Source of the DNA: Batrachochytrium dendrobatidis JAM81
Taxonomy: Eukaryota; Chytridiomycota; Chytridiomycetes; Rhizophydiales
Length of the DNA: 64,000 bases
Direction of reading: 5' to 3'
NCBI RefSeq assembly: GCF_000203795.2
Contig: NW_006281111.1
Coordinates: 656,888 to 720,887, forward strand
The notes under the pieces were generated by a model that had not been told where the DNA came from, ran no database searches, and was given only the letters and a program-made list of their open reading frames with translations. This document shows positions 45,203 through 56,344 of the stretch, piece by piece. How positions within the stretch are numbered: the first letter of the stretch is position 1; each line of letters begins with the position of its first letter. The translations under genes were made by a program, and so were the position numbers.

Positions 45203-45430
45203 TTAAGCACATGTTCCAGCTCCGGGGCTATACCACGCTCGCCGGCAGAAACCACCGTCGCAGTCGCTTGAATCATAGCATCTGACGGATTTGCGTCCCC
45301 AGGTCCATTGTGGTGCAGGCTCTGGATTGGGAGCCGGATTGGGGACTGGGTTGGGAGCCGGATTGGGCATAGGATTGGCCATTGCGAGCGAAAGCGCAGA
45401 GAATAAAACAAATATAATTGAAGTTTGCAT
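45203..45430 (-). CDS. Small secreted Cys-containing peptide with Asn-Pro repeat (75 aa)
   Basis: ATG at 45430, single exon. Residues 1-18 are a clear signal peptide (TSIIFVLFSALSLAMA). A Pro/Asn dipeptide-rich repeat (NPMPNPAPNPVPNPAPNPEP) follows, then a compact domain with four cysteines spaced C-x5-C-x4-C-x11-C and an acidic/aromatic composition. The size, signal peptide and even cysteine count are typical of small secreted proteins that pathogenic fungi use at the host interface; that role is inference. I do not recognise the family. A longer ORF overlaps it in another frame (45040-45411), but this one has the better start and signal peptide. Confidence 0.65.
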   Translation of the reverse strand: MQTSIIFVLFSALSLAMANPMPNPAPNPVPNPAPNPEPAPQWTWGRKSVRCYDSSDCDGGFCRRAWYSPGAGTCA

Positions 45431-47122
45431 ATTGGACGTTTTAAAACAAGAGTGACTGATAATGAAAGACAGCTATGTACTTAAAAAGTAATGTATGTAT
45501 GGTGGAAGAATCTACGAGCTTAAAAAGCTAAAAAGGTGTAAAGACAATAAATAGTTGAACTGGGGATTGGAAGCCTGAAGCGGTATGCAGAGAGAATTAT
45601 CCACCGGGTTTATATACAAATCGATCAGGAAGTATAGACTACACAAAATTACACCTCTATAAGCATTACCGTACAAAGTGGTGCGCAGCATCAACAATCA
45701 ACAACGCGATAATCAAGCCTATTCACATTTATTTGAAGAGCAGACTAATCAGCCACCATAAAACTTGGGCTTGAAGCATTGACCCCTACTCATCAATATC
45801 ATACAAAGGTGCAAAACATTACTTTGGAAACTACAAGGCCACCACTCTCAAGTGCCGCATTTTCAAAAAATCGAGGTTGTAAAGGCTTTTGAAGTTTATT
45901 TATATTATGATGGCACCAAGATTCATGTCATCATTGATAATCTATTTGAATATATCGGTGTAGATACTAAACATAGACACAACTGCTATACTAACAAAAC
46001 AAGCGTTTTAGGAAATCGGTTTAAAAAGTTTGTATACTTGTAGCAGCTACTCAAGTGGCTGAAGTTTATTCAACAGCCGTATTCACGTAAAATGAAACAT
46101 GAGTTTATCTTGCAATTGGAGCCTCTTGCTTCAAAATAGACAAGGACTGAATATTCGTTGTTTCCTACTAGAAATGGATTGCCTTTTCAATAAACATTTC
46201 CAATTATCTGTGTCTGGAGTTCAAACGAATTTATTTTTTATTATACTCGAGTTATTTTTAGTAGGGTTCAAGAATCGATAGTATTAGAGTTCTAATCCTC
46301 ATGCTGCTTGTTGAATAGTTGGTAAACCATGTCCAATTAGAGTTGTCTTGTTGAGTGAGATGGCAGTTTGGAAATGATGCATGCCGTCTAGAAGGTTAAT
46401 ATTGCAGCATTGACAGTTTCCTTGAACAGCGATTGTCATGAATCATACACTACTAGACTATAGTTTTAAACTGCTTAAACTGCACTTTTTCTCTTGTTTG
46501 AATAGCCATATATTGTCCAGTAAATCCGACACCAATTAAACATGACTGGTTGTTTATCATGTATTTTATCCTTTTTGATTAGTGTTGCATTTTACTAAAT
46601 ACGGTTATCATACCATGCAAAATTTGATATTCAAAATACAATTTCGAATATTCATACACTTGAAAATATCTTGTGCTGCAACTATACAAAACACGGCAAA
46701 ATTTTGAATAGTCGACTATTGAGAATTGGGCAAGAGTTTATAACCAACTTTTGAAATTACGTACAAACTACTGTTTAATCAGCCAAAATAGCTTTAATTT
46801 TTTTAGTTCAAACCTATTCAGATTCAAACTTGGTGATCGCGTAATACATGGTTATGCCAAGTGAGGTCAATCTCAGATTCAAAACTAGAGTTTGATTGTG
46901 TGTATCATATGGATGCTGTAGGTTAAAGAATTGTGTTTATTAAAGTCAATTTGTAATAAAAAAGTGCAACGAATGTTTAAACTCTTAAACATCACATTTG
47001 CAGTTGTATTCATGTAAAGTGCAACGCTTGTAGTTTATTTTGTACTAATTTTATTTTGCTTTGAAATAAATAATATCGACATTTTTAAAATACATTGGGC
47101 TTGGAAATAACAATGGGTATCA
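45431..47122. other. Gene-poor 1.7-kb spacer between secreted-protein genes, with a MITE-like copy
   Basis: It holds a 530-bp MITE-like copy (46074-46606). A further isolated terminus-like sequence (GTATTCATGTAAAGTGCAAC) lies near 47003. No convincing coding sequence is visible on either strand. Confidence 0.5.
46074..46606 (+). mobile_element. MITE-like repeat, about 530-bp copy
   Basis: The left terminus is CAGCCGTATTCACGTAAAATG and the right GCATTTTACTAAATACGG. It includes the blocks TATCTTGCAATTG, GACTGAATATTCGTTG and TGTTTATCATGTATTTT seen in other copies. Confidence 0.72.
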
Positions 47123-47689
47123 TTAGACACCCCCAAAGATTCCACCTAGACCACCGCCACCTTTACCCCCAAAGATTCCACCTAGACCACCGCCATCTTT
47201 ACCCCCAAAGATTCCACCAATGGTATCGATTATCTTTTTTCCAGTTTTTGAAGGAGATGAGTCGGTATTCCCATCGGTTGGAGCGGGAGTGTCGCCGGTA
47301 CCATCACCGGTAGAAGCTGGATCAACATTTCCATCGGCTGGAGCGGGAGTGTCGCCGGTACCATCACCGGTAGAAGCTGGATCAGCATTTCCATCTGTAT
47401 TTGGATCAGCGTTACCAACACCATCACCACTAGCGGGATCAGCCTCGATGCCTTTACCGCCTTTTTTTCCAATCTTGTCGATAATGGTTTTGACTCCACT
47501 GAAAATGTCCCCAATGCTAAAGTTGTTCTTGGGTTCAGCTGTAGCATTGCTATCGTCCGACGCATCGCCCTTGTCAGCAATAGACCGCTTACTTAGTTTG
47601 AGAGTAGACAATGGATCGGTTGATGGAATAACAGCAGCAGTGGCTGCTGCCACAAACGTACATACAGTTGCAAGAATGTAAAGTTTCAT
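47123..47689 (-). CDS. Predicted secreted protein with dibasic site, acidic repeats and Gly-rich amphipathic tail (188 aa)
   Basis: ATG at 47689. A signal peptide (YILATVCTFVAAATAAV) and a KLSKRS dibasic processing site begin it. Then comes a segment with FSIGDIFSGVKTIIDKIGKK. Two 20-residue repeats of the form ADPASTGDGTGDTPAP..DG follow. The C-terminus has IIDTIGGIFGGK and two GGGLGGIFGG units. The tail alternates Gly with Leu/Ile/Phe, which suggests an aggregating or membrane-active peptide; that is inference. No known domain. The dibasic site resembles propeptide processing by Kex2-type proteases. Together with 42173-43390 and 45203-45430 it makes three secreted, repetitive proteins on the same strand. 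Confidence 0.7.
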   Translation of the reverse strand: MKLYILATVCTFVAAATAAVIPSTDPLSTLKLSKRSIADKGDASDDSNATAEPKNNFSIGDIFSGVKTIIDKIGKKGGKGIEADPASGDGVGNADPNTDGNADPASTGDGTGDTPAPADGNVDPASTGDGTGDTPAPTDGNTDSSPSKTGKKIIDTIGGIFGGKDGGGLGGIFGGKGGGGLGGIFGGV

Positions 47690-49242
47690 GGAGAATGAAT
47701 GTTTTTGAAAATATTACTGCTAAATATGTGCAAAGGTACAAAGGTTGAGTTATTTTTGAGCTGGGTAGATTGGGAAATTCATTTGAATTTATATCCAGAA
47801 AGTGGCTTAGGTATAGCAGGTTGAATGAAATGTATCAGATCGATGGCGGGGTTTCCTGTTTTTGAAAATCAAATACATTGCACTTGAATGTGTGGCAATC
47901 ACGGTAAACTCGAGTTTGGTTTCATGTTCAAGTGGCAATTTCATTTGTCAAGCATGAGAATTTCTGACGTTTCAAAATGTCGTAGCAGTTCATCAACATT
48001 ATAATTAAATTCAAAGATACTTGCATAAACCAAGGCTGGTGTTGGAGTGCATCAGCTGTTTTGCAATTACGATTTTTGATACAATTATTCACAATAAACT
48101 CATTGCCTCCATCATGCAGCTTGGTTTTACAGTTGACGACAAAGGGCGTGAAAATGAAAAAGTATTTATTTCAACCCACCTTCATTGTGTTTTGAAAACA
48201 TTCTAATGGCATCAAACAAGCAGCTGTTGCAGCATTTTGAAAACAAAAGTTTTTGGTTGGTAAAGTTTCACGATCGTTTTTGGTTAGCGTAGACTATATA
48301 GGCGGAATGCCAATATATCAAGAATTGTGATATGGTTTCAATAAACCAGCAACAACTGAACAAATGACATTGCAATGATTATTCATAGAACAAGGCAATC
48401 AAACGACAATGTTAGCGACAATTATGTTGGACAATATTCATGATTCAAATATCGACAGTCAAACATTGGTTAACCAACAGTTGTACGATTATACAACTGA
48501 CCCGTGTATTGACAAGTGATCAACATCGATCCGGTCATGGTTGAAACAGTGTATCACAGGACTTGAAAGTTGACAGTATTGCTGTGGTGTAATATTAGCA
48601 ACTACGCACAACTTGACATGAATACAATGTTGATGTTGAGACTGTCAATGTATTACAATGTATTGGTCAACAGTGACTGAGATCAATGACAATATTGCAG
48701 TCGATCCAATCCAATTGTTGATTGGAACAATCATTATTCACTTGTCAGATTCAGCATGTAAATGCATGTTTTGTAACATATTTACTAATCCAACAATTGA
48801 CTGATTAACAATAATTGAATATTAAAATGTTGAATAAAAGACTCGAGTCATTATATGAATGACGTAATCAATTGTCGAGTTGAATTGACACTCGATTGAA
48901 CAATACAAATAAACACATGACAAATGTTTAATTTGATTTTAATTTCACACAAAATTGCTTAATTTAAGCACTTCAAAATGTGAATTTGAATACATGACAA
49001 ATTAATACAATTTGACAGTTTTAATTTCACAAAAATGCTTAATTTGACAGTTTTAATTTCACACAAAATTGCTTAATTTAAACAATATTCAGTGTGTGAA
49101 TTTGTTTCACATGACATTAAATTTTGGATTTAAAGTCGAATTTTTTCCTTTCTTTTCTTCATTACATTTCATTCCACTCTATTCTATTACATTTCCTTTT
49201 GCTCTTTCTTCTACTCTATTCCTTTCTCTTCAGTAAACTCTA
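47690..49242. promoter_or_regulatory. AT-rich region upstream of the Crinkler gene with repeated 30-nt unit and pyrimidine-rich leader
   Basis: No gene is seen. From about 48400 the sequence is rich in TTGACA/TGTCAA words. Three copies of a 27-30-nt unit (TTTTAATTTCAC...GCTTAATTT) lie at 48937-48966, 49019-49045 and 49051-49080. A strongly pyrimidine-rich strand (TTTCCTTTCTTTTC...) follows from 49141 to 49232, ending in CTTCAG just before the CRN start. That end could be a 5'UTR intron acceptor. Confidence 0.5.
48937..49080. repeat. Triplicated 27-30-nt unit upstream of Crinkler
   Basis: Units at 48937-48966 and 49051-49080 are identical over 30 nt. The middle one (49019-49045) differs by a short deletion. 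The units at 49019 and 49051 are each preceded by TTTGACAG. Confidence 0.8.
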
Positions 49243-51552
49243 ATGGAAAACATACCATTCTACATTCAATACCTCCACAACCAGCCAGTGAAAATTGAAA
49301 CCCACTTCAATGGAGAACTAGAAAGAAGAAGGCCACTGACTGACGTTGGTGGCCTGGTTGCAGCAGTCAAACAAGCACTTCCATCGAAACTTGGTGCTAT
49401 AGACCCTGACGAGCTCACCATCCATTATGTGGTGAATGGGGTGGAGACCAACTACAACTCCTGGGACCCCATTGCTGCTCTCGGAACAAATGGGACTGTT
49501 GGGTCCAGTCCACTCATCATTAAATCACGCAGTGGTACCGGGCAAGGCGTCGCTAGCTCAGTGCCAGGAGCTCCAGTAGGTTCGAATACCGGAATGGTTT
49601 CAGGAACATTTGAAGAAACTGCAGATACCGAAACCACTGTGTCACTTTTAAAGTATCATCACATTGCCGATTCTTTAAAAGATGACAACTGTGTTGTGCA
49701 AATTGTAAAAATTATCCTTGCAGTCACAGCTGGAGAATTTTCGGGGTCAAGCTTCAAAAATTTACCGTTTACATTTCTCGAGGGCTCATCTGGCTCAGGA
49801 AAGAGTCAGATGGGCTTTAATATCAAAGCCAATATTGGTGATCGGAGGAGAGTGCATTATCTCCTGTTCGATCCTCCCGGTTCGACATCACAAAGAATCT
49901 ACCGCAACTTTGAAAACATTTCAAAGTTGTTCAGCAAATGTTATGTAGAAGATGAGCAAATGTATAGCCCTGAAGCTTCATCTCCAAGCTGTGGTTCGCT
50001 GTTCAAAGAAAGTCTATATATGTATGGATTTATTTTTGAACTGCTATCCAACAAAATTCAGTCACCCACAGTCAGTATTGGCCCAAAGACTGGCAAAGAT
50101 GTCCAAGAGCTGATGACTTCCAAAGGAATCCATCAACACAGACCAGTGTTTATTCTGGACGAGTGTATTGCTATTTCAGACCAGTCCTTAAAAAAAGTGC
50201 GATTTGTGCGAAATTGCTTCCGCTCATTGGGTCTGGGACTCGTTATGATGGGAACAGATTCCAGAGCAGCCAAACTGCAGCTCAACATTGGAAGCAGCAG
50301 TCGAAGTGCGACTCCAAGACCGTGGTGTCATGTGTTTGGGGAATTTCCAGCAGTAAAACTAGAACTAACAGGATTGCCACAAACACTACCAAGATATCTC
50401 AAATCTATCATACTCAACTCAAGGCCACTTTTTGCGCAGCTTGTCGCAGAAGAAATCGCAAACAAGGTTTCAGATTTTGACGAATTGATGAAAGCAGCGT
50501 TTATTAAACTGAAATCAGTCAAAAAGATATTTGGAAATCTTTACGGACAACTTGGACAGGTTCGGCTGCTTCATAACGCTCACTGTCAACTGACCGATTT
50601 GGAAAGCCAATCGACCAATCTGGAAAACCAATCGACTCCATTGATTCACTCACACTTTGCCCAGCTAAATGGAGAAAAAAACTTTATATTGATGAATGAT
50701 GGATGTATTCAAGACCATTCTGCTTCTTGGAGACCGTCTTCGGTGTTTCCAGAGCTAAAGAACGACATTTTGCTTTACCTGCTGTTGATGGGTGGAAAGG
50801 GATTTTCCGCCTGTTATGCAGGGGATGGCAAGCAGGTGCCATATGCACATTTTTTGATGAAAGCCAAGAGTAATCCGGATTATCGCAGCCATATTCTATA
50901 CTTTTCGAATGCTGTACAGGATAGCAATGATGGAATGTTTCTCGAGTCTTTGCTATGTTCGACAGTCTGTTTGGCCTCACATTCTAATGGCGTCAAGGGA
51001 ATTGATCTAAAACCGTTTCTGTTGAATTTGGTATACCAGCTTCAGATTGATAAACCTGATTCCGAAGACGTCTCTATACTCGATCTGAACAAACTCGATG
51101 GCATAAAATTTACTGTACCTTTTCTTTCACCGCCAAACCAAAAGTGGCCCGATTTTGTTCAAATACCTGGTTTGAACTTTGATTGGTTATCAAGAGCTCG
51201 AAACTCGGAAAGTATTGATTTGAAGACTTCCTGTGGACTTTTTGGAGAATCCAAAGATCACAAAGGTGTAATCAGCCTTGAAACAATGGTGAATATCATT
51301 GGTAGGATTCCTGAAGCAGCAAAGGTGGAACTAGTTTTTACACGAAAACTTCAAGATTCGTACTTTAATCCTCCAGCTCCATCGTTTGAAGTTCAATTCC
51401 AAAGAAGCCATGTTCTGAAAAAGGCTTACTACAAGATTGACGCTTCAAAGCCCAAGACTTTGCTTGAACCAATCGAGGGTCTTCCGTGCGACCAGCCTGA
51501 TATGGATGGAGTTGTTATTTTCTTTGAGATCAATGACAAGCTTATTATTTAA
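49243..51552 (+). CDS. Crinkler (CRN) family protein with P-loop NTPase core (769 aa)
   Basis: A single uninterrupted exon, unlike most genes here. Residues 1-100 form a CRN-type header: a ubiquitin-like region (YIQYLHNQPVKIETHF, LVAAVKQALPSKLGAI, DPDELTIHYVVNG), then DPIAALGTNGTVGSSPLIIK, comparable to headers of chytrid CRN proteins. There is no classical signal peptide. A P-loop follows near residue 179-190 (EGSSGSGKSQMGFN) and a Walker B-like strand near 303 (VFILDECI). The central part is a likely NTPase. The last 250 residues hold no motif I recognise. CRNs were described in oomycetes as host-nucleus-targeted effectors and are expanded in Batrachochytrium. Many pair a header with an NTPase and a nuclease domain. 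A host-directed or intragenomic-conflict role is inferred. It stands alone in an AT-rich island. Confidence 0.82.
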   Translation: MENIPFYIQYLHNQPVKIETHFNGELERRRPLTDVGGLVAAVKQALPSKLGAIDPDELTIHYVVNGVETNYNSWDPIAALGTNGTVGSSPLIIKSRSGTGQGVASSVPGAPVGSNTGMVSGTFEETADTETTVSLLKYHHIADSLKDDNCVVQIVKIILAVTAGEFSGSSFKNLPFTFLEGSSGSGKSQMGFNIKANIGDRRRVHYLLFDPPGSTSQRIYRNFENISKLFSKCYVEDEQMYSPEASSPSCGSLFKESLYMYGFIFELLSNKIQSPTVSIGPKTGKDVQELMTSKGIHQHRPVFILDECIAISDQSLKKVRFVRNCFRSLGLGLVMMGTDSRAAKLQLNIGSSSRSATPRPWCHVFGEFPAVKLELTGLPQTLPRYLKSIILNSRPLFAQLVAEEIANKVSDFDELMKAAFIKLKSVKKIFGNLYGQLGQVRLLHNAHCQLTDLESQSTNLENQSTPLIHSHFAQLNGEKNFILMNDGCIQDHSASWRPSSVFPELKNDILLYLLLMGGKGFSACYAGDGKQVPYAHFLMKAKSNPDYRSHILYFSNAVQDSNDGMFLESLLCSTVCLASHSNGVKGIDLKPFLLNLVYQLQIDKPDSEDVSILDLNKLDGIKFTVPFLSPPNQKWPDFVQIPGLNFDWLSRARNSESIDLKTSCGLFGESKDHKGVISLETMVNIIGRIPEAAKVELVFTRKLQDSYFNPPAPSFEVQFQRSHVLKKAYYKIDASKPKTLLEPIEGLPCDQPDMDGVVIFFEINDKLII

Positions 51553-54500
51553 TGAGCATTGATATTTCCTTCCAATAAATATATTTATTAATTTGTACAA
51601 ATCTATAATAACTCGATCGAATTGAGCAGGTTGTTTTTGGATAAATATCAGTAATGATTACACAATCATTTAACAATCTATCCAGTTTCAAGGATATTGT
51701 TACAATTATGGGCAAGATATACAACAATCCAATCGTGTTCATTGTGTTCATTGTGCTATCGAGTATGAATACTGCACAAAACTATCCATCATTCAAACTA
51801 CAGACTATCCACTGTTGCACCTCGAGACTTTTGTCCATAATGACCCATTTTTGGTAGATTGCTGTTTTTGACAAGCTTGGACAAATCTAATAGTAATTAT
51901 TGGCCAACAAAACTGGTATCATTTGGTGCCTTGTCTACACTGTTATAATTGACAGTTTTGGTGTTTCAAGTAGTGTATATTGAGAACATTGCATTATGGA
52001 ACCATTGCAATGTACGACACAAAGTTGGATGATGTGCGCAATGACGTACATCATATCGGCTATAAATGGATCAATGCATACCTTTGTAATAAATAACCAG
52101 CTTTGTTACTACACCTGTCGAGTCTCTAGTTTCACAATAGTCTTTGATTTCCAACATGAATACCGCTACATTCAAAATGCACAACACGCTTGATATGGAA
52201 CAAAAACAGCACTATTGTTCACGTTGCTACAAGTATATTGGGATCATCATTGAATCACACACTGCTGGTAGCTGTAAATCGGACGACAAAAACACAAACA
52301 GTGATGTTGAACATGATGAGTAAACCTAGTTGTATTGGTTGCTGTTGCACAAAATCAGCTGTTTTTAACAGTACATTTTGAATATCGTAATGTTGATCAA
52401 TCACAAATATATGGGTTTTGATGGGTCCGGTAGATCAATTCAGTGTATAGTAGTGATTAGTGCAATATGATCAATTCAAGCATGCCATGTCGTGTCGTGT
52501 CATTGTATTGGTAATGAATGATGTTATTGAATGGATGAGATTGAATGCAAGATAAATAAGTAAACCATCATGCAATACACGCTGGATTGTAGCATATCCT
52601 ACTCGAGACTGTTGATGGTCCACTTTGAGCTGTAGCAATGTGTCGGGTCTGGTTCAAGAGTTTGTTGTTCGCACCAGAATCTTGAGCAACTGCACCATGC
52701 TCAGATTGTGACAATCATTGAAATACAACATTGTAGAACGAACCGAATCAAACCACTGCATTACCAGTTGATCCGAGATGCATCATATGGTCAAGTTATA
52801 CCAGACTGAACAACATCCAAGTAGTGTTGCTTGAATCCAGTTTTGTAAAACTGATATTTCCAAACCATATTTGTCGCAACCCAAGTGTTTTTGATGTTCA
52901 ATCTCAAGTCGAGTCTTGTGAATCGGACTGGATTGTTGTTGGTTTCCGGTATTCATGCTCTAAATCGGCAAGGTTTTCACTCGCCGAGTTGCCAATTCAT
53001 AATGAACAATAGGTTCAGTCACTGTCAAGTTGAACACTAAACTTGTTATGTTGGCATCATGACCATTTGCTGCGTAATTTGTGATTAAAACATTCCATTC
53101 ACTGAAATTGAACTAGAATTGAACTAGAATTGGACTAGAATCAACTACATATACATCATCTAGATCACCTGGATTAAAATCTGTCAACAGACTGGATCCA
53201 GTATTTGTAGTCACACTGAGTTAGTGTCGCATATACTGAACACACTAACTACAGTGACAGACTATTACAGTAAACAACTAGAGTGTCGTTTTACTGGATC
53301 CAAGCAAGTTGTCATTCAACAGGTAGAGTCTTGTATTGTATTTATGCTATCGAGTACGATCAAAAGCATGCTACTAGTATATCAATAGCACCATACAACA
53401 CCGGCTCATTCAAATGATATTTGTTTGTTCATATAAACTATAAAACTGAATTTCAATTTGAATGGCTGTTGGAATTATCAGCTATAGATTTGCTACGTTT
53501 TGCGACACCGATTCCACAAAAATGACAACTCTGGATCAAACTCGGGTGAAACAACGCAAGAGTTTCTACAAGACTGCACAGATGTGATGACTTTAAATTA
53601 AACAATGAGTTATCATCAAGACTTGGCTATTACAGTGCTGACCAACTCTCACTTTGACTGACTGATCGAGGACCTCCTTTACAACCATACTGCCCATTTC
53701 TTGTTCAAAATACTGGAAATCATCATTTATTCATTACAATTACAGCAACTTGTAATCAACGTCGGATCAAATATCTCACAACTGGAGTCGCCATTGTCTG
53801 AATCGAACTTTAAAATATCCCATTCTAAACAAAAAAGTATGAGAGCAACTCGATCAAATACTTGAAAAGAACAAAGTCAACCCCCACTGATTCAACACTT
53901 GTATGTATGTTTGTTGGAATCAGGTCAAGCCTGTGCTGTAAACTAGTTACATCAATCGTCAAAAACAATCCCAGAAAACAAATTCAATATTTCACACTAT
54001 TTGTCGTTTGCTACAACATGCTTTGGTTCAGTTACATCAGGCAATGAGTCTCGGACTTTATTCGATTGCTCCACTCATCATTTGTCTGTTTTTACCCAAA
54101 ACGGCCAAACACAAGTGGAAAAAGATTGGATGGTGATTTCTTAAAGGTTCATGGTCACTTTGAATGTTTTACATCGCAGAAAGAGTTTATATTACTGAAG
54201 CAAACAAGGATGACATGAGACTGGAAATGTCACAGGACTTGATTGGATGTAAAGTTGCAGCAGAGATTAGTCATTTGAACTCGGTGTATGGAATTGTTAC
54301 AAACTATATGCAGTTGAATTTCTTGCATAGTCTTGATGAAAAGATTGGATTGGACGAGTGAGTTGTGGATATGGATACGACTGGACCTAGTACAGATTAT
54401 CTTGTCGATATCACTGCCAAAATCTATACAATATTATCTGATGAATGACATGGAGTTGATAAGTATATTGGGCTACAGACAAACAAGTACCAATGTTTTG

Positions 54501-56344
54501 ACTAAACTGATATTGAAGGATGCTCTTGTTTTAATTTTGCCATTTCTATCTGAGCGTTGCAACAATGGAAAATGTGTAATATTACAACTGTAATGTCTGG
54601 ACAACTGACTGTCTGAATAACAGTAACTATTTCCAGTGATGCTGATTTGTAAAAACTCGAATTATTCAACAACACTCCATCAATGCATTTGCAAGAGTCA
54701 TTGGACGTATCTGTTGTTTGAAAGTTGATTCTCATACATTCAGAAGTGGAAGTTATGAAGCTTATTTCCATGCAGACACGATCAATGTATTACTTTTTGT
54801 TGGATAGACTGTATCATCTGTCATCAATTCAGACACACTTGTCAGTCCTGTTCCGTATACAATGAGTCACATATGGATACATATGGACACCAATGCAATA
54901 ATCAAGAATCAATTGTCATTTACAAGTCCGAATTGACAACCAACAATCGTACTAATGGACCAACGGACCAATGCCAAAACACCTGCACATCAGACAGTTT
55001 ATTGGACATGACTTGATTGTTCTTGAAACTGTTTGAAAACTGATTGATGACTCGAGTAATCCAATCACACATTGCTGGCAATTAAATGGAACTATACAAT
55101 GTGTCATGTATACATTGGATACCATCAGTTTATCAGTGACTATCTGGTGTTTGTTTATGCATGATTACTTGGACTACTATTTGCAATCAATGCAATCACT
55201 GGTGTCAATGACTGATAACAATGAAACCAAACGATTGACCACATCATATTATACACATTCATTCTGGAATGCAACTTTGCATCGATATTGTAAATATCAA
55301 CCAGAATCCGAGCCAAACGAGTCAAGCGAGTGTCGCAAGCTTGCATTCATTTGAAAATACTCGATATCAGGCTAAAGTTGCATGTGAAATGGTCATTTGT
55401 ACAAGGTTAAACAACATCGACATTTACAATCAATGTGATGTTGGAACAGAGCTGCTATTTCCGAATTTAAAAGTCCAAATCGTACACATTGTTATCAAGT
55501 CTAATCTACACCCTTCATGCCATACCATGTCATGCTTGATAGTTTCATACACTGCTGCAAGAGTTGTATTGTGTGTATTTCGAGTATTTCCATCACTCCA
55601 TCACACTGTATTGGCTCAAACAACTCGAACAGATTGTCATAATCTGACATGATTCCAAAATAATTGCAATCGGTTATATTTGACATGATCGGATCATTGT
55701 AAACCATCTGATTTCAGTAATTCAAGATTAAACAAGCCAATGTTACTTTTTCCAAATTTGAATCAGCATGTTGTTGTAATATCGTCAATATTGTGAGCAA
55801 CTCTGAGCAGACACTTGGACATTCAGTATCAAGTGATATTGGATACTTTCAAATATGTATCCGGTGATAAATGAGCGGTGATGTGTTTGAAATCAATTTA
55901 CCATTACAAACCATTGTGTATTTGCCAATACACTTGATGGTATCAATGACCACTAATGGATTCAACTCGTATTCCGAATGAGCCATCATGTGGTAACCCA
56001 ATTGTTTAGTATTGGTTGTTATTTGATAATGTCACATTTTGTGTCCTGCCATGAGATTGATTTCATCTGAACATTTGACAACCGTGCAAGAAACATTGAT
56101 TGAACTCGTACAGTTTCATATGCAAGTGCATCAGTAGTGTATCAACCAACGAGACCAATTTTGTTGGTTGATACTCGTTGATACTCACTGGTAACTTGAT
56201 GAAAATGTGCCAAACCATGACTTTTATGACAACACTACAAACTGTACGAGTTTAAAAGATTATTGGTGAATATTGTCCAATTTGATTGTTGACTGCAATT
56301 ATTTTGGTTGGTTCGAGTTTCATTCTTTTGTCAAAAAACATCAA
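51553..56344. other. AT-rich gene-poor island between CRN and HNH genes
   Basis: These 4.8 kb have only short ORFs (under 130 codons), none with recognisable similarity. It is rich in TTGACA/TGTCAA and CAATTGT words, like the DNA upstream of the Crinkler. An 11-bp tandem triplication is at 53106-53138. I see no MITE-like terminus here, in contrast to the gene-rich parts of the window. I cannot tell whether decayed CRN-type genes once lay here. Confidence 0.45.
53106..53138. repeat. 11-bp tandem repeat, three copies
   Basis: AATTGAACTAG repeated three times, the last with one substitution (AATTGGACTAG). Confidence 0.85.

Noticed and set aside
45040..45411. 123-codon minus-strand frame overlapping the small secreted peptide
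   Set aside because: It begins without a good start or signal peptide. The overlapping 75-codon frame has a clear signal peptide and cysteine domain.
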